In this document: positions 8,893-17,767 of the stretch, one piece after another | Numbering within the stretch: position 1 is the first letter of the stretch | Layout: each line of letters starts with the position of its first letter | Notes under the pieces: model-generated | Seen by the model: the letters and a program-made list of their open reading frames with translations, nothing else | What the model was told of the DNA's origin: nothing | Database searches by the model: none | DNA from: GCA-020343675 sp964462945 | GTDB taxonomy: Bacteria > Planctomycetota > Phycisphaerae > Sedimentisphaerales > Anaerobacaceae | NCBI GenBank assembly: GCA_964462945.1 | Contig: CAYWZW010000004.1 | Location: forward strand, 1 to 64,000 | Direction of reading: 5' to 3' | Length of the DNA: 64,000 nucleotides | Translations under genes and position numbers: made by a program

Positions 8893-10617
8893 TCATTCAA
8901 CCATAGGAGGTTTGCCGTCGGCTGGGATAAAGACTCTCTTTTCGAAGCCTTTGCCGGATGCAAAGCGATATTCTTTCGGGCCTTTCAGCACGATGTGATT
9001 GTTGTCCGCGATCAACTCGATGTCCTGGGTCGGGTCCCTTTGGCGGATGATGTTTGCCAGCACAAAAGCCTTTTCGAGCCCGTCGCCGGTCTTGTAGTTG
9101 GCCACTTCGTCGGGCTGGGCCAATCGCTGCTGGTCGTAAATTGAGGCATCGTTCATTTGGCCAAGCCAGGCATAGACCTGTTCGAGGGACATGTCGCCCG
9201 CCATCCGGACCGAGACGGGGTTGCGCTCGACCGCCGCCTTGATGAACGGGAGCCAGTCGCAGCTTGCCATGTCGCGATAGGCGTAAAAGGCAAGATCGGC
9301 TGTCGTGCTGCTTCGGCGCTTGTGCTGTAGGTAGTCGATGATCTGCTCGCGGCTGTGCTCGACGGATATTTCAATCGGGTCGGGGGGCAGGAAATTCTTG
9401 TCCGGGGCCGGCAGCTTCGCTTCGGTATGCACAAAGTCGGCCAATTCATTCACAAACTGCTCGGCGTCAGGGATTATCGGCTCGACGAACCTCTTGAAAG
9501 CGGCTCGACCCATCGCGTTTCTCAGGTCGGGTTTTTGCCCTTCCATGAATTCGGCAAGCTGGTCACAGCGAATTCTCCCGGGCAGTTGGTACGGAACAAA
9601 ATCTTCGTCGGACACCTCGGCCAGCAGCTTGTCAAAGGTCGCGTCGGCGACCCTGTAATTACTGCCGTGCTCGTAATGGAAAAGGACCTCCGCTTTGGCG
9701 AACTGCGGCTGTTTGCGACAGTCGCGGCAGATTTGGAAGAACTTCTGGTAGTGATGGCTGGACCGCAGAAAATTCGCAAAGATCGCAAGCGACAGCTCCG
9801 CTGACAAATAAGCATCCAGCTTTCCGGCGAATTGCCGATAACGTTCCTCGTCGATTGTAACGTCTCTGTAAAGACAATGGATATAGCCGGTATTGTGTGC
9901 GACGATGGTCACGTTTTCGTTTCGCAAGGCCCGCTGGGCCTTGTTCGAGATCTCCGTGCCGTTGAACCACATCGTTTTGGTGACAAGTCTTCTGTTGTTG
10001 GTCAGAACGCCGTCCTGCACGTCAATGAAGTTCTGCGAGTGGAGCGGCGTGAGGATCATGTAGATGTCTTCGAGCGGGATTTCACAGACGATAAACGCCG
10101 CCGCCGCGTAGAGCGCCGCCAGGGACACACATTCGCCGGCCGCCGTGGTGTAGCCGTCCTTGAGACGAAAGGCGTTCATGGCCTCGACAGTCTCGGTTTT
10201 CCAGTACGGGATAGCGTCGCTGTCATATTTATCCAGACCGAAGTGCCGCCGGATGTCCACGTCGAAATAGTACTTGTCGCCGTGATAGCCGAACAGCGCA
10301 TTGCTCCGGGCGAGCTCGTCGGGCGAAATGAATCCCTCGAACCGTTTCACCTCCACGTCCTTGCTCGTCAGGCCCCAGGTTTCCAGATCGAGATTGAACT
10401 CATACTCATCGATGATGAATTGCTTGAGGCGCATCAGTTTTCGGTACGCACCCTTGCCTTCCAGCTTCTTGAAGCAATCGAGCTGCCGCCACTGCCAGAT
10501 CACCGGGCTCATGATATTGGCCAGAACCAGGCTGTACATCAGCTCCGGAAATACAAAGACCTCCATATCGGAGAGTGTCATTGCCGACGAGTATTTTTCC
10601 AACTGCTCCGAATTCAT
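8893..10617 (-). CDS. transglutaminase-like protein
   Basis: 574 residues, no signal peptide. A transglutaminase/cysteine-protease-like core is suggested by GECVSLAALYAAA with Cys163, by His193 in TPLHSQNF and by Asp199 or Asp202 just after it, the order Cys-His-Asp expected for the family. The long C-terminal half (about 260-574) has no domain I recognise. The gene begins 6 bp after the stop of the arsenate reductase-like gene, so the two are co-transcribed. Function is unknown; a cytoplasmic peptidase or crosslinking role is possible. Confidence 0.65.
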   Translation of the reverse strand: MNSEQLEKYSSAMTLSDMEVFVFPELMYSLVLANIMSPVIWQWRQLDCFKKLEGKGAYRKLMRLKQFIIDEYEFNLDLETWGLTSKDVEVKRFEGFISPDELARSNALFGYHGDKYYFDVDIRRHFGLDKYDSDAIPYWKTETVEAMNAFRLKDGYTTAAGECVSLAALYAAAAFIVCEIPLEDIYMILTPLHSQNFIDVQDGVLTNNRRLVTKTMWFNGTEISNKAQRALRNENVTIVAHNTGYIHCLYRDVTIDEERYRQFAGKLDAYLSAELSLAIFANFLRSSHHYQKFFQICRDCRKQPQFAKAEVLFHYEHGSNYRVADATFDKLLAEVSDEDFVPYQLPGRIRCDQLAEFMEGQKPDLRNAMGRAAFKRFVEPIIPDAEQFVNELADFVHTEAKLPAPDKNFLPPDPIEISVEHSREQIIDYLQHKRRSSTTADLAFYAYRDMASCDWLPFIKAAVERNPVSVRMAGDMSLEQVYAWLGQMNDASIYDQQRLAQPDEVANYKTGDGLEKAFVLANIIRQRDPTQDIELIADNNHIVLKGPKEYRFASGKGFEKRVFIPADGKPPMVE

Positions 10618-10623
10618 TTTCCA

Positions 10624-11085
10624 TCAACTCCGGTCATTCGACGCTCTCGCCTCGGTCGTCAAGCTCTCCGGCAGCGTTTCAATAAAGGCCCTTATCTGCT
10701 CTCGCGTCTCTCGAAACGCCGCCATGATCTGGTCTGGGCTGCCCACCGCCAGGGTGGGATCTTCAAATGGCACATGAACAAGCCTGGCTTTGCCGCCAAA
10801 AGCCGGACATTGCTCCCTCGCGTTACCACACAACGTTATCACATAATCAAAGTCTGTCCCCAGAAAATCATCCACGTGCTGGGACTTTTGCGCTGAGATA
10901 TCGACCCCCGCCTCGGCCATCACCTCAATAGCTCTGGAGTTGACCCCGACCGGCCAGATACCGGCGGAGTAAGCGTCAATGACATCGGACTTGAGATGCC
11001 TGGCCCAGCCTTCTGCCATCTGGCTCCGGCACGAATTGCCCGTGCAGAGAAACAACACCCTTATCTTTTCTTTATCTGCATCCAT
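10624..11085 (-). CDS. arsC: arsenate reductase, thioredoxin-coupled type
   Basis: 153 residues of the low-molecular-weight phosphatase fold. The P-loop C14-T-G-N-S-C-R20 is followed by SQMAEG, and the redox pair CGNAREQC corresponds to Cys82 and Cys89 of the Staphylococcus aureus pI258 enzyme. That pair separates arsenate reductases from plain tyrosine phosphatases. It reduces arsenate to arsenite in the cytoplasm using thioredoxin. No arsR, arsB or acr3 gene is adjacent; the SO_0444/ArsP-like permease lies 9.5 kb away on the same strand. A weak TTGATT-N16-TATCCT promoter lies upstream. Confidence 0.85.
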   Translation of the reverse strand: MDADKEKIRVLFLCTGNSCRSQMAEGWARHLKSDVIDAYSAGIWPVGVNSRAIEVMAEAGVDISAQKSQHVDDFLGTDFDYVITLCGNAREQCPAFGGKARLVHVPFEDPTLAVGSPDQIMAAFRETREQIRAFIETLPESLTTEARASNDRS

Positions 11086-11193
11086 GAATACAACACATTC
11101 GCCTGTCTCTTCGAGAGGATAACAGGACCAAGAGCAAAATCAAGTATCAAATTCCACGATTGAAGGACGCAGGCGCGCTGCCTTTTGATATGA

Positions 11194-11922
11194 TTATTTC
11201 TCGGATTTCTCACCCATGAGCTCTGCGATCTTGGGTTCGACGGCCTCGGCCCATATCTTATAGCCCGCCTCATTGGGGTGCAGATAATCGGGCATGACTT
11301 TCATGGAAAGAAAACCGTCCCGTGTCAGGAATCTCTCGTTGATATCCAGGTAGTGAATCATCTTGGCGTCGGCGATCTTCGAGGCCAGTGAGGACGCCTT
11401 GGCGTTCTTTTCCCGCTGATCGGATGGTTCGGGTCCGCGCGGGAAAATAGCCAGAATCAGCACCTTCGTCTGCGGGCATTTCGTGCGGATTTTCCTGCAA
11501 ATGGCGATGATTCCTTCGGCGATTTCCTCTGGGGTGTTGTCATCACCGTTGGAGTTGTTCGTGCCGATCATAAGCACCGCCAGCTTCGGCGAGATCCCTT
11601 CCAGATGGCCGTGGTCCAGCCGCCACAACACATGTTGCGTCCTGTCGCCGCTGAAGCCCATATTGACGGCGTTCCGCGGCGCGTAGTACTGATCCCAGTA
11701 CTTCTTTCCGGCGTTTTCCCAGCCGTACGTAATCGAATCGCCGATTAAGAGCAAATCTACATTGCCCTGCTTGACTCGTTCGTTGACGGCGTCGTTGCGG
11801 AGCGTCCACCAGCTATGCCGATGCTCAGGCGCGACGGCGGAGTGCGGCTTTTCTTCGGCAAGCAGGAGCGGACCGGACAGAATCAAAACAATAAGCGATG
11901 CGATCAGAAGTCTGCTCTTCAT
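11194..11922 (-). CDS. exported SGNH/GDSL hydrolase (acetylhydrolase-like)
   Basis: 242 residues with a signal peptide at 1-22. The SGNH blocks are present: GDSITYGW (Ser63), GFSGDRTQ (Gly92), MIGTNN (Asn122) and DYLHPNEAGY (Asp212, His215). It resembles platelet-activating-factor acetylhydrolase beta/gamma-like bacterial esterases, which in planctomycetes often deacetylate sugars. It probably acts outside the cytoplasmic membrane. It is single or first-in-line on the minus strand, 108 bp upstream of arsC. Confidence 0.88.
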   Translation of the reverse strand: MKSRLLIASLIVLILSGPLLLAEEKPHSAVAPEHRHSWWTLRNDAVNERVKQGNVDLLLIGDSITYGWENAGKKYWDQYYAPRNAVNMGFSGDRTQHVLWRLDHGHLEGISPKLAVLMIGTNNSNGDDNTPEEIAEGIIAICRKIRTKCPQTKVLILAIFPRGPEPSDQREKNAKASSLASKIADAKMIHYLDINERFLTRDGFLSMKVMPDYLHPNEAGYKIWAEAVEPKIAELMGEKSEK

Positions 11923-12033
11923 CCTTCGTTCCCCTTAAACTGAGATTCCACGTTCATCTTTCACTCAGCCACGCCGCCAAGCCTCGTGGTCGATAGAGTA
12001 TCAGACCCCTCTCAAAGATTCAAGAGCGGTGAA

Positions 12034-12107
12034 CGCGCCCGGCAGGACTCGAACCTGCAACCTTCGGATTCGAAGTCCGCGACTCTATCCGCTTGAGCTA
12101 CGGGCGC
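12034..12107 (-). tRNA. tRNA-Arg (anticodon TCG)
   Basis: A complete cloverleaf reads on the minus strand: acceptor GCGCCCG / CGGGCGC with discriminator G, D-stem GCTC/GAGT, anticodon loop CTTCGAA, T-arm with GGTTCGAGTCC. The anticodon TCG is at 12071-12073. The first anticodon-stem pair is a G-A mismatch. CCA is not encoded. The rest of the 460-bp gap between the SGNH hydrolase and the ceramidase-like gene (11923-12382) holds no other feature I can support. Confidence 0.95.
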
Positions 12108-12382
12108 AAAAACCCCTCGGTTGCCGCAGTATAGGGATTTCCCGCAGCGGTTGTCAAACCCTTTTTCTTGTGTAGCCGGCCCAAGCAAAGGGATGCCCGT
12201 TCGCTTTTCTCACGCATGAATGTCGATGGCCTGTAGCATCAATTTCGCAGTCCGGGTACAATAGAACCCGACGAACAGCCGTGAGCGTCGGCCGACGGCG
12301 TGTCGTTGATAATCAGGCCGTTAGCAGGTGGCTGGCTGACTGACTCTGTGAATGAACGCAAACGCAGAAGGAGGCATGGTCT

Positions 12383-13672
12383 ATGAACAGAAAACCGCGC
12401 AAGGCGATATTTGTGCTATGTGCAACAACATTGGCATTGTGTCTTTTTCAGGCTAACGTTGTTGTTGCAGAATTTCGCGCCGCCGTAGCGGTACGCGATG
12501 TGACTCCTGAACCGCTGTTGCCCGTCTCCGGCGGCGTGGGTCCGACTCATCCGGTCAACCGGAAGATCGGCCAACTGACCGTACGCGCTTTGACGCTCGA
12601 AAACGACGGGACGCGAGTCGCTATCTGCAGCACGGATTTCCTCGGATTCCCCGCCGTGCTCTGCAACAAGGTGCGGGCACTGGTGAGCGGTATCCCGCCT
12701 GAGAATATCCTCATCGGTGCCACGCACAACCACAGCGGCCCGGACTGCTACGGGTTCCCCGACCAGACCGGCAAGACCACCGCCGATCTCAAATACCTCG
12801 AAAGCGTGTGCGATAGACTGGCCGCTGCGATCAATGAAAGCGTGGCCCAGCTCAAGCCCTCGCTCGTGAAGATCGCCACCGGTAGGGCCGGGGGTAAGAT
12901 CGCGTACAATTATTATGCCGAGCAGTTATACGACCCCCGATGCCACGTCATCCAGATTCTCGATAAGCAGCGCAAACCGTTTGCCACTCTTGTTAACTAT
13001 GCCTGCCACCCCGAGGTCATCGGGCCGGATCAGGGGATTCTCTGCCCGGACTTCGTAGGCCCGCTGTATGACCGTATTCAGGAGCGGAGTGGCGGCACCG
13101 GCATCTTTATGAACGGAGCCCTGGGCGGCATGGTGACAGCCGACTGCCGGGGTCCCGACGGCAAAGACGTCCAGACGTGGGATGAATGCGTTCGCATCGG
13201 CCATCTTCTGGCAGACGAGGCGCTTCGCATTGCAGCCGATGCGCCCCTTCAGGAAAATCCCGGACTGTTCTGCGGCAATACAACCATCAAATTCCCTGTG
13301 GAAAATGATACTCTGCGTGCCATCGGGGAGCTGTCGCCGTTGGGTTTTGCGCTGGACGAAAAAGGATACGTGAGCACCCGCGTAAACGTCGTGAATCTGG
13401 GCAGCGCCCAAATCCTCACTATCCCAGGCGAGGCCCTGCCCAACATAGGCTACTACCTGAAACGTAAGATGTACGGTGCGCACAACCTGCTCTTCGGCCT
13501 GACCAACGATGCCTTTGGCTATATAATGACGAAGGCCGATTGGAATAGCTTCGAGCGCTACGAGTACATCACCAGGACCTGCCTGGGCGAGATGACCGGC
13601 GAGATCTTCATCGAAGAGGCACTCAAGCTCGTGGATGCGTGTCCCCGCCCCGAGAACGCAGCCGTTCGTTGA
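12383..13672 (+). CDS. neutral/alkaline ceramidase-like protein
   Basis: 429 residues with a signal peptide at 1-29. It matches the N-terminal domain of neutral/alkaline non-lysosomal ceramidases, including the metal-site motif GATHNHSGPDCYG (His115, His117), and VNYACHPEVIG further on, a typical zinc-histidine region. It is shorter than full ceramidases and lacks their C-terminal Ig-like domain. Planctomycete genomes carry many such proteins whose substrates are unknown, so amidohydrolysis of ceramide itself is not assured. GGAGG lies 8 nt before the ATG. Confidence 0.82.
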   Translation: MNRKPRKAIFVLCATTLALCLFQANVVVAEFRAAVAVRDVTPEPLLPVSGGVGPTHPVNRKIGQLTVRALTLENDGTRVAICSTDFLGFPAVLCNKVRALVSGIPPENILIGATHNHSGPDCYGFPDQTGKTTADLKYLESVCDRLAAAINESVAQLKPSLVKIATGRAGGKIAYNYYAEQLYDPRCHVIQILDKQRKPFATLVNYACHPEVIGPDQGILCPDFVGPLYDRIQERSGGTGIFMNGALGGMVTADCRGPDGKDVQTWDECVRIGHLLADEALRIAADAPLQENPGLFCGNTTIKFPVENDTLRAIGELSPLGFALDEKGYVSTRVNVVNLGSAQILTIPGEALPNIGYYLKRKMYGAHNLLFGLTNDAFGYIMTKADWNSFERYEYITRTCLGEMTGEIFIEEALKLVDACPRPENAAVR

Positions 13673-13856
13673 CACCAATGGGACAGACCAGCAAAGATTC
13701 AGGAATCCCACGAAACAAACACAGCCAATAAATATGTTACCTTTTCGTCGCACGGTGCCTTAGAATAGTAGATGGGTGAATGCGTAGATGAGCAGTGAGC
13801 TAACGCATAAACGCACATACGCATACATGGTTTTGTGTAGAAGGGAGCAGTAGGTT

Positions 13857-14189
13857 ATGAACGGTCTTAAATGTTTTTTGAGTGCCACTTGCCTTCTTGT
13901 GGCCGTTCTCGTGTCCGGCTGCATCGTTGTCTCCGGCGAGCCCGTTGGCGTTGAGGAGATTGAAGTCGGCTATGCGCCTCCGCCGCCGCCGGTAGTGATT
14001 GTCACACGCCCGGCCCCCCCGAGCGGCCTTCATATCTGGATTGAAGGACACCCTGTCGTGCGCTCGGGCGCATGGGTATGGGTCGAAGGGCACTGGGCAA
14101 GGCCCGCACACCGCGGCGGGGTTTGGGTCCCGGGCCATACAAGGCAAAAGGGTCACGTCTGGGGCTGGACCCCGGGCCACTGGCGCTGA
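13857..14189 (+). CDS. small lipoprotein with WxxGxW-type repeats
   Basis: 110 residues. A lipobox VSGC follows a hydrophobic stretch (residues 5-20), then a short PPPPP linker and at least three copies of a W-x-x-G-H-W/x motif (IWIEGHP, VWVEGHW, GVWVPGH, WTPGHW). This is the YXWGXW/WxxGxW repeat family of exported envelope proteins of unknown role. GGGAG lies 9 nt upstream. The 184-bp gap before it contains low-complexity ATGCGT-like DNA. Confidence 0.75.
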   Translation: MNGLKCFLSATCLLVAVLVSGCIVVSGEPVGVEEIEVGYAPPPPPVVIVTRPAPPSGLHIWIEGHPVVRSGAWVWVEGHWARPAHRGGVWVPGHTRQKGHVWGWTPGHWR

Positions 14190-14290
14190 TACGCCGCTCC
14201 GTCGCCGGCACAAGCGGCACATCTGTTGAAAAACATGGGCAGCGGTCTCCCCCTCCTATTCATACGAGGCAGGCATCGGCCTGCCTCAAT

Positions 14291-16039
14291 TCATTTCTCT
14301 CGTCTTGAAACTTCACGAAGCTCCTTGAGGAATTCGGGCCGGACTTGGAAACCCAAACTCTGCGCCTTGCGTACATCTTCCCACGCTTTGTCATATTCTC
14401 CCTTGTAGCGGTAGGCAACTGCGCGATTACAGTAGGATTCAGCACGGTTTGGATTCAACGCAATAGCGCTATTACAGTCTATAATGGCTTGGTCAAACTC
14501 ACGTTTCCCAAGATAGGCGAGCGCCCGATTGATGTAAGCGATGGTACAGTTTGGCTCTGCCTGCAAAGCTCTGCTGCAATCTTCAATTGCTCGATCATAC
14601 TGACGCTCTTCAGAATAGGCTGCGGCCCGATTAGCGTAGGCTTCGGCTCGCTCTGGCTCTATCTTAATAGCTTTGCTGAAATCCAATATGGCCCGATCAT
14701 ATTGCCCCTTGCGATAGTAGGCTACACCCCGATTGTAGTAAGGCTTATCATACCGTGGATCAATCTCAATGGCGTTATTGCAATCTGAAATGGCTCGGTC
14801 ATACTCACGTTTTCCGATATAGGCCATCGCCCGGTTATTGTAAGCGCCTGCATCTCTTGGTTGTATTTCAAGAGCCGTAGTATAATCTGATATAGCCAAA
14901 TCATACTGCCCTTTCTGACAGTAGATCATCCCACGATTACAGTAGGGTACATTAGAATTCGGATCGATCTCAATGGCCTTGGTGTAGTTCGAGATGGCCA
15001 AGTCATATTGGCCTTTAGTCTGATAGAGATCCCCCCAACTGCAATACACAGTAGCATTCCTCGGCTCCACTTCAATCGCCTTGGCAAAGTCGGAGATCGC
15101 CAGATCATATTCACCTTTCGCCGCATAAGCCTCCCCGCGGTTACTGTAGGCGTTGACATTTCTTGGATCGATCTCAATGGCTTTGGTGAAATCTGCGATG
15201 GCGCGCTCATATTGGCCCTTCTCGGTATAGACTATCCCGCGATTGTAGTAGGCATCAGCACGCGTTGGGGCAAGTTCAACGGCCGTGTCAAAATCTGAGA
15301 TAACCTGATCGTGTTGGCCCTTCCTGGCATACGCAAACCCGCGATGCATGTAAGCTGCTGTAGATCTTGGGTTCATCTCAATGACCGTCGTGTAGTCGGC
15401 GGTTGCCAGATCACACAAGCCCTTCTTCGCATAGGCACGCCCACGATTATGATAGGCATCGACATAGAATGGATCGAATTCAATTGCCTTCGTGTAATCC
15501 GAAATGGCCCGCCCATACTCACCTTTGCCGCCGTAGGCCAACCCGCGATTGTAGTAAGCGCAAGAGTCCTTCGGATTTATCCTAATGGCCTCCGTAAAAT
15601 CAGAGATGGCCCGGTCATACTCAGCTCTTTGAAAATACGCCACTCCACGATCATTATAGACTTGAGCGAACCTTGGATTGATCTCAAGGGCCTTGGTATA
15701 GTCCCAGATAGCTTGGTCGTATTGCTCTTTCTGCGAATATGCACCCCCGCGGCTATAATACACTTCCGCTGAACTCGCATTGATCTCAATGGCCTTGTCG
15801 AAATCCAGAATCCCCAAATCATAATCACCTTTGAAGATGCTGTAGGTATTCCCGCGATGCAAATAGGCATCAACCCGTCTCGGATTCATCTCAATAGCCT
15901 TCGTGAACTCTGAGATCGCCTGGTCATATCGGTCTTGCTGCAAATACCCCATGGCGCGATCGTAATGGCGAACGGACGGGTCTTCACATCCTGTCAGAAG
16001 TAAACAAAGGACCGCACCCAATGTGAGCAGCTTTCTCAT
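14291..16039 (-). CDS. TPR-repeat lipoprotein
   Basis: 582 residues. The start MRKLLTLG (ATG 16039) gives a signal peptide with lipobox LLLTGC; the open frame reaches further upstream to 16147, but that would overlap the oxidoreductase gene and bury the signal peptide. About sixteen near-identical 34-residue TPRs follow, with the consensus YDQAISDFTKAIEIDPR-AYNNRGxAY. It is a periplasmic or outer-membrane scaffold of unknown partners. The high internal repetition at DNA level makes copy-number variation and misassembly possible. It starts 43 bp after the Gfo/Idh gene, so it is probably in its operon. Confidence 0.88.
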   Translation of the reverse strand: MRKLLTLGAVLCLLLTGCEDPSVRHYDRAMGYLQQDRYDQAISEFTKAIEMNPRRVDAYLHRGNTYSIFKGDYDLGILDFDKAIEINASSAEVYYSRGGAYSQKEQYDQAIWDYTKALEINPRFAQVYNDRGVAYFQRAEYDRAISDFTEAIRINPKDSCAYYNRGLAYGGKGEYGRAISDYTKAIEFDPFYVDAYHNRGRAYAKKGLCDLATADYTTVIEMNPRSTAAYMHRGFAYARKGQHDQVISDFDTAVELAPTRADAYYNRGIVYTEKGQYERAIADFTKAIEIDPRNVNAYSNRGEAYAAKGEYDLAISDFAKAIEVEPRNATVYCSWGDLYQTKGQYDLAISNYTKAIEIDPNSNVPYCNRGMIYCQKGQYDLAISDYTTALEIQPRDAGAYNNRAMAYIGKREYDRAISDCNNAIEIDPRYDKPYYNRGVAYYRKGQYDRAILDFSKAIKIEPERAEAYANRAAAYSEERQYDRAIEDCSRALQAEPNCTIAYINRALAYLGKREFDQAIIDCNSAIALNPNRAESYCNRAVAYRYKGEYDKAWEDVRKAQSLGFQVRPEFLKELREVSRREK

Positions 16040-16082
16040 GGACCGGTCTTTTTTCTCAACACACATGGCAGTTTGCCCACAC

Positions 16083-17456
16083 TCAGAGGCGCCACGGGCT
16101 TCGCGTCGCGCGCGAAAGCATTTGGTTGGCCTGCTCGTCATTGACAAAACATTCGTTTTCAGGGTCCCAGCGCAGTTTGCGTTTGAGCGTCATGGCGATA
16201 TTGCCAAGGTGACAGATACTTGTGGAGCGGTGGCCGATTTCAGCCGGCGCGGCGGTTTCCCGATGCGCCTTGATGCAGTCGATGAAGTTGCGATGGTGAT
16301 CGTCGCTCTTATATAGGTGTATCTCATTCGGCCCAATCACGGAAGTTTTCAGTGACTCCGGCTGGCACGTCAGCTCGCCCTTTTGAATCTGAATCCAGCC
16401 GTCGGTACCCTCAAAACGCAGAGGCCCGTTATCCTCCGTCCTGCAAATCAGCTCGACGCCGTTGGCATACCGGGCCCGGAAATTCACTTTCGTGGCCGTC
16501 GTGAACAGACCATCTGTGGGAAACTCGCCGCCCAAATCCTCCACTTCAACCGGCCCGGTATGGTCTGTGCCGTTGGCCCATTGGACAACGTCGATTTCAT
16601 GGGCCCCCAAATTCGTCGTCTGGCCGCCGGAATAATCGAGGCCGAACCGGAAAGTATAAAGGCAGCGGTCCTTGTGATAGGGCACCCACGGCGCCGGGCC
16701 TAACCACATATCGTAGTCCAGCCACTCCGGCACGGGCATGAGCTGCCAGTCTTTAGCCGGAGCCTCTTTATTGTTTGGTCCGATAGTGGTGATGGCCTTC
16801 TTGAGCCGGCCGATTCGCCCGTTACGAATCAGCTCACAGATGAACCGGTATTGCTGCTCTGATCGCCGCTGGGTCCCCGTCTGGAAAACGACACCGTGAC
16901 GACGAGCGGCTTCAACCATGGCCCGGCCGTCGGCGACCGTCAGACTCAGAGGCTTCTCACAATAGATGTGCCTGCCGCTCGCGGCGGCCATGATGGCCGG
17001 GATGGCGTGCCAGTGGTCGGGCGTCGTTACGCAAACAGCATCGATGTCGTCTCGCGCCAGCAGATCACGAAAATCAACGTACGCATCACAACCTTTGTAC
17101 TGGCCGGAAGAGTTCTTGCCGGTGTAATGCTCGTCCACTATTTTGCGGGCGGATTCCCGTCCAAACCACGCACCCTGCCAGCCTTTCTTATACCAGTGCC
17201 CATATTCATCGCTGGCTTTGACAACGTCGCAGACGGCGACAACCTGCACATCAGGCTGACTCAGGAACGCCCTCATGTTGTTCGTCCCCATGCCGCCCAC
17301 GCCGATGGAGCCCATCGTAATCCGGCTGCTGGGGGCCACATCACCGGCCTTGCCCAAAGCCGACGAAGGGATAACATAAGGAAAACCTATCGTTGCGACA
17401 GCAGTGGCCATTGCCCCTGTCAAAAAATTGCGGCGGCCAATCTTCACATCGTGCAT
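16083..17456 (-). CDS. Tat-exported Gfo/Idh/MocA-family oxidoreductase
   Basis: 457 residues. Start ATG 17456 has GGGAG 8 nt upstream; an upstream in-frame start exists but lacks it. A Tat signal IGRRNFLTGA is followed by a hydrophobic stretch. The NAD(P)-binding Rossmann fold carries GSIGVGGMGTNN, and the family signature EKPLSL follows, with the C-terminal alpha/beta domain after it. Planctomycetes carry dozens of such exported sugar oxidoreductases; the sugar substrate is not predictable here. The next gene on this strand is the TPR lipoprotein. Confidence 0.9.
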   Translation of the reverse strand: MHDVKIGRRNFLTGAMATAVATIGFPYVIPSSALGKAGDVAPSSRITMGSIGVGGMGTNNMRAFLSQPDVQVVAVCDVVKASDEYGHWYKKGWQGAWFGRESARKIVDEHYTGKNSSGQYKGCDAYVDFRDLLARDDIDAVCVTTPDHWHAIPAIMAAASGRHIYCEKPLSLTVADGRAMVEAARRHGVVFQTGTQRRSEQQYRFICELIRNGRIGRLKKAITTIGPNNKEAPAKDWQLMPVPEWLDYDMWLGPAPWVPYHKDRCLYTFRFGLDYSGGQTTNLGAHEIDVVQWANGTDHTGPVEVEDLGGEFPTDGLFTTATKVNFRARYANGVELICRTEDNGPLRFEGTDGWIQIQKGELTCQPESLKTSVIGPNEIHLYKSDDHHRNFIDCIKAHRETAAPAEIGHRSTSICHLGNIAMTLKRKLRWDPENECFVNDEQANQMLSRATRSPWRL

Positions 17457-17767
17457 CGTAGAGTCTCCCAACACGTAGTCTTTTGTAGGATGCCAATTCA
17501 CAGTATCGGGCGCATTGGCGTCGGACCAGCTCTTAGTTGCGCCCCGAAGGTGTCATTCTATTGCTTGGAAGCTCGGAGGGCAATGTGTAAAACTGCAAGC
17601 ATCAGGTTCTTTTGCTCTCGGTTCAGGTCAAACGCAAGTTGCGAAACGCTCACAGAAAGGCTTGGCTTTCCGAGGCCGAACCCCGTATCATTCTGGCCAA
17701 AAAGCCCCGAGGCGTTTCTGGGCTGAAGTTCCGGAGAGAAATTCAAGCTACCGAAAGGATGGGACGT
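17457..17767. other. 311-bp divergent intergenic region
   Basis: Lies between the Gfo/Idh oxidoreductase (minus) and the PQQ-propeller protein (plus) and must hold both promoters. I could not place a convincing -35/-10 pair on either strand and see no conserved palindrome. Confidence 0.4.

Noticed and set aside
9832..10896. Long plus-strand reading frame opposite the transglutaminase-like and arsC genes
   Set aside because: It is the antisense shadow of two well-supported minus-strand genes; the predicted protein is rich in Arg/His and has no recognisable motif.
14291..16039. The periodic DNA in this stretch as a satellite or CRISPR-like repeat
   Set aside because: The 102-bp period encodes in-frame 34-residue TPRs.
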